A stretch of DNA of 64,000 bases from Saussurea involucrata (Eukaryota > Streptophyta > Magnoliopsida > Asterales > Asteraceae), in the NCBI GenBank assembly GCA_033807775.1, contig CM066322.1, positions 17,411,001 through 17,475,000 of the forward strand, read 5' to 3'. The notes beneath the pieces are model-generated. The model was not told the origin of the DNA, did no database searches, and saw nothing but the letters and a program-made list of their open reading frames with translations. Shown here piece by piece: positions 57,706 to 64,000 of the stretch (the stretch's first letter is position 1; every line of letters starts with the position of its first letter). The position numbers and the translations under genes were made by a program.

Positions 57706-60700
57706 GGTTGAGAATGGGGAAGCAATTAAACTTGTAATTATACCCTTTTATTTAATTATTGATCATAAACTATTCTTTATCAAATGTTCTATAAAAAACT
57801 TTATTATTATTATTGATTATGATATTTTATCTTCACGTACGTAATTCAAATATTATTAAATTTGGTATATAACTGTATTTAGGTTGTTTTCAGAAAAAAA
57901 AACTTTATTTAGGTTCAACCCATTATTAGCAATGTTAATCAAGAAGTAAAAGGAAGAGATCACAGTACAATTTCAGCAGCTTCATTGCCTCATTTACCTC
58001 AACTCATCAAGAAGAGTGTGCAACTCCTACTAACAGAGAAGTAGAGATTACGAGAACCTCAAGAACAGTACTGTACAACTCCTACTAACAGATAAGCATC
58101 AAGAACAGTATTGTGCAACTCCTACCAACAGATGGGGTTGAGAATGGGGAAGCAATTAAACTTGTAATTATACCCTTTTATTTAATTATTGATCATAAAC
58201 TATTCTTTACCAAATGTTCTATAAAAAAATTTATTATTATTACTGATTATGATATTTTATCTTCACGTACTTAATTCAAATATTATTAAATTTGGTATAT
58301 AACTGTATTTAGGTTGTTTTCAGAAAAAAAAACTTTAGTTAGGTTCAACCCATTATTAGCAATATTAATCAAGAAGCAAAAGAAAGAGATCACAGTACAA
58401 TTTCAGCACCTTCATTGCCTCATTTACCTCAACTCATCAAGAAGAGTGTGCAACTCCTACTAACAGAGAAGTAGAGATTACGAGAACATCAAGAACAGTA
58501 CTGTGCAACTCCTACTAACAGAGAAGCATCAAGAATAGCACTGTGCAACTCCTACTAACAGAGAAGCATCAAGAACAGTACTGTGCAACCCCTACCAACA
58601 GATGTGGTTGAGAATGGGGAAGCAATTAAACCCTTTTATTTAATTATTGATCATAAACTATTCTTTACCAAATGTTCTATAAAAAAATTATTATTATTGA
58701 TTATGATATTTTATCATCACGTACATAATTCAAAAATTATTAAATTTCGTATATAACTGTATTTATGTTGTTTTCAGAAAAAAACTTTATTTAGGTTCAA
58801 CCCATTATTAGCAATGTTAATCAAGAAGCAAAAGGATGAGATCACAGTACAATTTCAGCAGCTTCATTGCCTCATTTCCTCAACTCATCAAGAAGACTGT
58901 GCAACTCCTACTAACAGAGAAATAGAGATTACGAGAACATCAAGAACAGTACTGTGCAACACCTACTAACAGATAAGCATCAGGAACAGTATTGTGCAAC
59001 TCCTACCAACAGATGGGGTTGAGAATGGGGAAGCAATTAAACTTGTAATTATACCCTTTTATTTAATTATTGATCATAAACTATTCTTTACCAAATGTTC
59101 TATAAAAAATTATTATTATTACTGATTATGATATTTTATCTTCACGTACGTAATTCAAATATTATTAAATTTGGTATATAACTGTATTTATGTTGTTTTC
59201 AGAAAAAAAACTGTATTTAGGTTCAACCCATTATTAGCAATGTTAATCAAGAAACAAAAGGAAGTGATCACAGTACAATTTCAGCACCTTCATTGCCTCA
59301 TTTACCTCAACTCATCAAGAAGAGTGTGCAACTCCTACTAACAGAGAAGTAGAGATTGTGAGAACATCAAGAACAGCACTGTGCAACTCCTACTAACAGA
59401 GAAGCATCAAGAACAGTTCTGTGCAACTCCTACTAACAGAGAAGCATCAAGAACAATACTGTGCAACACCTACCAACAGATGGGGTTGAGAATGGGGAAG
59501 CAATTAAACTTGTAATTATACCCTTTTATTTAATTATTGATCATAAACTATTCTTTACCAAATGTTCTATAAAAAATTTATTATTATTACTGATTATGAT
59601 ATTTTATCTTCACGTACTTAATTCAAATATTATTAAATTTGGTATATAACTGTATTTAGGTTGTTTTCAGAAAAAAACTTTAGTTAGGTTCAACCCATTA
59701 TTAGCAATATTAATCAAGAAGCAAAAGAAAGAGATCACAGTACAATTTCAGCACCTTCATTGCCTCATTTACCTCAACTCATCAAGAAGAGTGTGCAACT
59801 CCTACTAACAGAGAAGTAGAGATTACGAGAACATCAAGAACAGTACTGTGCAACTCCTACTAACAGAGAAGCATCAAGAATAGCACTGTGCAACTCCTAC
59901 TAACAGAGAAGCATCAAGAACAGTACTGTGCAACCCCTACCAACAGATGTGGTTGAGAATGGGGAAGCAATTAAACTTGTAATTATACCCTTTTATTTAA
60001 TTATTGATCATAAACTATTCTTTACCAAATGTTCTATAAAAAAATTATTATTATTATTGATTATGATATTTTATCTTCACGTACATAATTCAAAAATTAT
60101 TAAATTTCGTATATAACTGTATTTATGTTGTTTTCAGAAAAAAACTTTATTTAGGTTCAACCCATTATTAGCAATGTTAATCAAGAAGCAAAAGGATGAG
60201 ATCACAGTACAATTTCAGCAGCTTCATTGCCTCATTTCCTCAACTCATCAAGAAGACTGTGCAACTCCTACTAACAGAGAAGTAGAGATTACGAGAACAT
60301 CAAGAACAGTACTGTGCAACACCTACTAACAGATAAACATCCAGAACAGTATTGTGCAACTCCTACCAACAGATGGGGTTGAGAATGGGGAAGCAATTAA
60401 ACTTGTAATTATACCCTTTTATTTAATTATTGATCATAAACTATTCTTTACCAAATGTTCTATAAAAAAATTTATTATTATTACTGATTATGATATTTTA
60501 TCTTCACGTACGTAATTCAAATATTATTAAATTTGGTATATAACTGTATTTATGTTGTTTTCAGAAAAAAAAACTGTATTTAGGTTCAACCCATTATTAG
60601 CAATGTTAATCAAGAAACAAAAAGAAGAGATCACAGTACAATTTCAGCACCTTCATTGCCTCATTTACCTCAACTCATCAAGAAGAATGTGCAACTCCTA

Positions 60701-62170
60701 CTAACAGAGAAGTAGAGATTGTGAGAACATCAAGAACAACACTGTGCAACTCCTACTAACAGAGAAGCATCAAGAACAGTTATGTGCAACTCCTACTAAC
60801 AGAGAAGCATCAAGAACAGTACTGTGCAACACCTACCAACAGATGGGGTTGAGAATGGGGAAGCAATTAAACTTGTAATTATACCCTTTTATTTAATTAT
60901 TGATCATAAACTATTCTTTACCAAATGTTCTATAAAAAAATTATTATTATTATTGATTATGATATTTTATCTTCACGTGCGTAATTCAAATATTATTAAA
61001 TTTGGTATATAACTGTATTTAGGTTGTTTTCAGAAAAAAACTTTATTTAGGTTCAACCCATTATTAACAATGTTAATCAAGAAGTAAAAGGAAGAGATCA
61101 CAGTATAATTTCAGCAGCTTCATTGCCTCATTTACGTCAACTCATCAAGAAGAGTGTGCAACTCCTACTAACAGAGAAGTAGAGATTACGAGAACCTCAA
61201 GAACAGTACTGTACAACTCCTACTAACAGATAAGCATCAAGAACAGTATTGTGCAACTCCTACCAACAAATGGGGTTGAGAATGGGGATGCAATTAAACT
61301 TGTAATTATACCCTTTTATTTAATTATTGATCATAAACTATTCTTTATCAAATGTTCTATAAAAAAATTTATTATTATTATTGATTATGATATTTTATCT
61401 TCACGTACATAATTCAAAAATTATTAAATTTCGTATATAACTGTATTTATGTTGTTTTCAGAGAAAAACTTTATTTAGGTTCAACCCATTATTAGCAATG
61501 TTAATCAAGAAGCAAAACGATGAGATCACAGTACAATTTCAGCAACTTCATTACCTCATTTCCTCAACTCATCAAGAAGACTGTGCAACTCCTACTAACA
61601 GAGAAGTAGAGATTACGAGAACATCAAGAACAGTACTGTGTAACACCTACTAACAGATAAGCATCAAGAACAGTATTGTGTAACTCCTACCAACAGATGG
61701 GGTTGAGAATGGGGAAGCAATTAAACTTGTAATTATACCCTTTTATTTAATTATTGATCATAAACTATTCTTTACCAAATGTTCTATAAAAAAATTTATT
61801 ATTATTACTGATTATGATATTTTATCTTCACGTACGTAATTCAAATATTATTAAATTTGGTATATAACTGTATTTATGTTGTTTTCAGAAAAAAACTGTA
61901 TTTAGGTTCAACCCATTATTAGCAATGTTAATCAAGAAACAAAAAGAAGAGATCACAGTACAATTTCAGCACCTTCATTGCCTCATTTACCTCAACTCAT
62001 CAAGAAGAGTGTGCAACTCCTACTAACAGAGAAGTAGAGATTGTGAGAACATCAAGAACAGCACTGTGCAACTCCTACTAACAGAGAAGCATCAAGAACA
62101 GTTATGTGCAACTCCTACTAACAGAGAAGCATCAAGAACAGTACTGTGCAACACCTACCAACAGATGGGG
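57706..62170. repeat. higher-order repeat, copy 2
   Basis: Second copy of the 4,465-bp unit. After it the monomers follow a different order (the CACGTGCG variant at 62300 also occurs at 56516 and 60980). Confidence 0.85.
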
Positions 62171-63047
62171 TTGAGAATGGGGAAGCAATTAAACTTGTAA
62201 TTATACCCTTTTATTTAATTATTGATCATAAACTATTCTTTACCAAATGTTCTATAAAAAAATTATTATTATTATTGATTATGATATTTTATCTTCACGT
62301 GCGTAATTCAAATATTATTAAATTTGGTATATAACTGTATTTAGGTTGTTTTCAGAAAAAAACTTTATTTAGGTTCAACCCATTATTAGCAATGTTAATC
62401 AAGAAGCAAAAGGAAGAGATCACAGCCAATTTCAGCAGCTTCATTGCCTCATTTACCTCAACTCATCAAGAAAAGTGTGCAACTCCTACTAACAGAGAAG
62501 TAGAGATTACAAGAACATCAAGAACGCAACTCCTACTAACAGAAAAGCATCAAGAATAGCACTGTGAAACTCCTACTAACAAAGAAGCATCAAGAACAGT
62601 ACTGTGCAACTCCTACCAACAGATGGGGTTGAGAATGGGGAAGCAATTAAACTTGTAATTATACCCTTTTATTTAATTATTGATCATAAACTATTCTTTA
62701 TCAAATGTTCTATAAAAAACTTTATTATTATTATTATTATTGATTATGATATTTTATCTTCACGTACGTAATTCAAATGTTATTAAATTTGGTATATAAC
62801 TGTATTTAGGTTGTTTTCAGAAAAAAAACTTTAATTAGGTTCAACCCATTATTAGCAATGTTAATCAAGAAGTAAAAGGAAGAGATCACAGTACAATTTC
62901 AGCAGCTTCATTGCCTCATTTACGTCAACTCATCAAGAAGAGTGTGCAACTCCTACTAACAGAGAAGTAGAGATTACGAGAACCTCAAGAACAGTACTGT
63001 GCAACTCCTACTAACAGATAAGCATCAAGAACAGTATTGTGAAACTC

Positions 63048-64000
63048 TGTAACGTCCCCAAATTCATAAACATCCAATAACATACATAAGCATTCGGATT
63101 ACATAAATAAACTTGTCTTTTTAAACATCAATGAACTAAACTAGGCAAAATTGACAGCGGAAGTCTCTACATTCCACAGCCGAGCACTAACTATACTACC
63201 ATATCCAAAGCTGGAGTCTCTCTAGGCTCCATGCCTCTTTTGTCTCCTTTCCTAGTTCTTATTGGAAGAACCTGCTATGCGCTTACCTGAAAATGGTTTA
63301 GTTTTGAAAGCGAGGGTTAGACCAAAAGGTCTAGTGAATTCCCTCCAAAAACAACATATTTAAATAGTTGGGAAACATTTGAAAGACTTGTAACATATCA
63401 TCAAACTTGGTGCTGCACTGTGCTGTGGATCACATAACATACTGCGATCAGGGCCCCAGCAGACTCCCTTCTCGCCACTTGGAATCCCCGCGGATCCCCC
63501 TCTACCGAATAGGATGAAAACGAATTCCATCCTACCGGTCTATCATACATAACCAAGAGTCCTAAGACCCCGAGAACCTCTCTTAGATCCCACAGTGCAG
63601 ACCGACTCCACATAGTGTACACATATGACCATGCAAACATGTAAAATATACTTTTCATAAATCATATCTTTCATAAAGCCATGCTAAACACCTCTTTCGT
63701 TTAAGACAAGTACATTCGTGAAAACCATGCAAATCAATTCATACTTTTCATGCTCGATAAACCATACTCAGTAAAAGAAACATTTATCATTACGCGTCGT
63801 AAAAAGGGGTTTAGGGAACTCACCTGATAGCAACTCCTTCCTACCTCGTATCTCGTTCCGTTCGTATACCTAGTTAATAATTATAAATTAATTAGATGCC
63901 ACTCGCTTATGATCATAAGTCTCTCTTCTTACTCGGTCTCTAAAATAACTTGGATTCATTACTCAATAACGGATCTATTTTAAAAGCATGCTAAGCCCTA
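63048..64000 (-). mobile_element. Gypsy LTR, cut by the window end
   Basis: Begins TGTAACGTCCCC directly after satellite sequence GAAACTC. It shares the GCGAGGGTTAGACCAAAAGG block and both splice-donor-like motifs (63289 and 63826, minus strand) with the LTR at 40942, but differs in most of its length, so it is a related family. Whether it is a solo LTR or a full element cannot be seen. Confidence 0.82.

Larger units (their letters stand above)
52188..63047. repeat. satellite array, block 3
   Basis: 24 monomers by the GTTGAGAATGGGG marker. Spacings fall into two classes, about 410-433 and 460-480 bp, differing by one 40-bp sub-repeat and often alternating. There are no genes; each monomer gives the same 62-codon frame by chance of repetition. 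It ends at the Gypsy LTR at 63048. Confidence 0.95.

Noticed and set aside
52188..63047. A 62-codon open frame repeated in many satellite monomers (hydrophobic, IIPFYLIIDHKLFF)
   Set aside because: It starts inside the sub-repeat, contains the AT microsatellite and is lost or lengthened by indels in many monomers. It reflects repetition, not selection.

Overview
The window looks like repeat-rich nuclear DNA from a flowering plant, most likely an asterid and probably Asteraceae. The evidence is introns with GT..AG borders, plant-only families (HIPP, DUF1985-Ulp1, MATH, receptor-like kinase), plant Ty1/Copia and Ty3/Gypsy LTR retrotransposons primed by initiator Met-tRNA, SINEs, and CACTA, hAT and Harbinger MITEs. 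There is no sign of bacterial or organellar DNA. The family-level placement is inferred from the style of the repeats, not from a search.

Layout. 1-720: a broken receptor-like kinase gene cut by the window edge. 1183-1414: a SINE with a 17-bp target duplication. 2814-10607: a 7.8-kb Mutator-like element (MULE-1) with long terminal inverted repeats (TIRs) and a perfect 9-bp target duplication. Its interior is a host-like module (A) and a gag-only Copia element (C) arranged A-C-A-C-A. 10906-18741: a second Mutator-like element (MULE-2), also with a 9-bp duplication. It carries a multi-exon DUF1985/Ulp1-protease gene, a coiled-coil ORF, a captured MATH-domain fragment and large internal repeats, but no recognisable transposase. 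18.7-27 kb: a segmentally duplicated host region. It holds the one plausibly intact cellular gene, a heavy-metal-associated isoprenylated protein (HIPP, 23334-24182), whose 5'UTR intron hosts two MITEs. A HIPP relic and a second copy of the upstream region follow. 27045-28937: a Harbinger element with only a broken Myb/SANT-like ORF1.

29170-63047: a satellite array of about 430-470 bp monomers (32 countable copies), riddled with nested LTR elements. These are a Gypsy solo LTR (29801-31883), an internally deleted Copia (34560-40410), a compound Gypsy of form LTR-internal-LTR-internal-LTR flanked by one 5-bp duplication (40942-52187), and the start of another Gypsy LTR (63048 to the window end). 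The last satellite block contains a 4,465-bp, roughly ten-monomer tandem duplication.

Functionally, almost nothing here works together as a host pathway. The window records successive insertions, captures, unequal crossovers and microhomology deletions. The most interesting items are the Ulp1/coiled-coil cargo of MULE-2, the A-C-A-C-A structure of MULE-1, a SINE inserted in frame into a Gypsy integrase, the repeated Gypsy insertion at one satellite motif, and paired splice-donor-like motifs in all four Gypsy LTRs.
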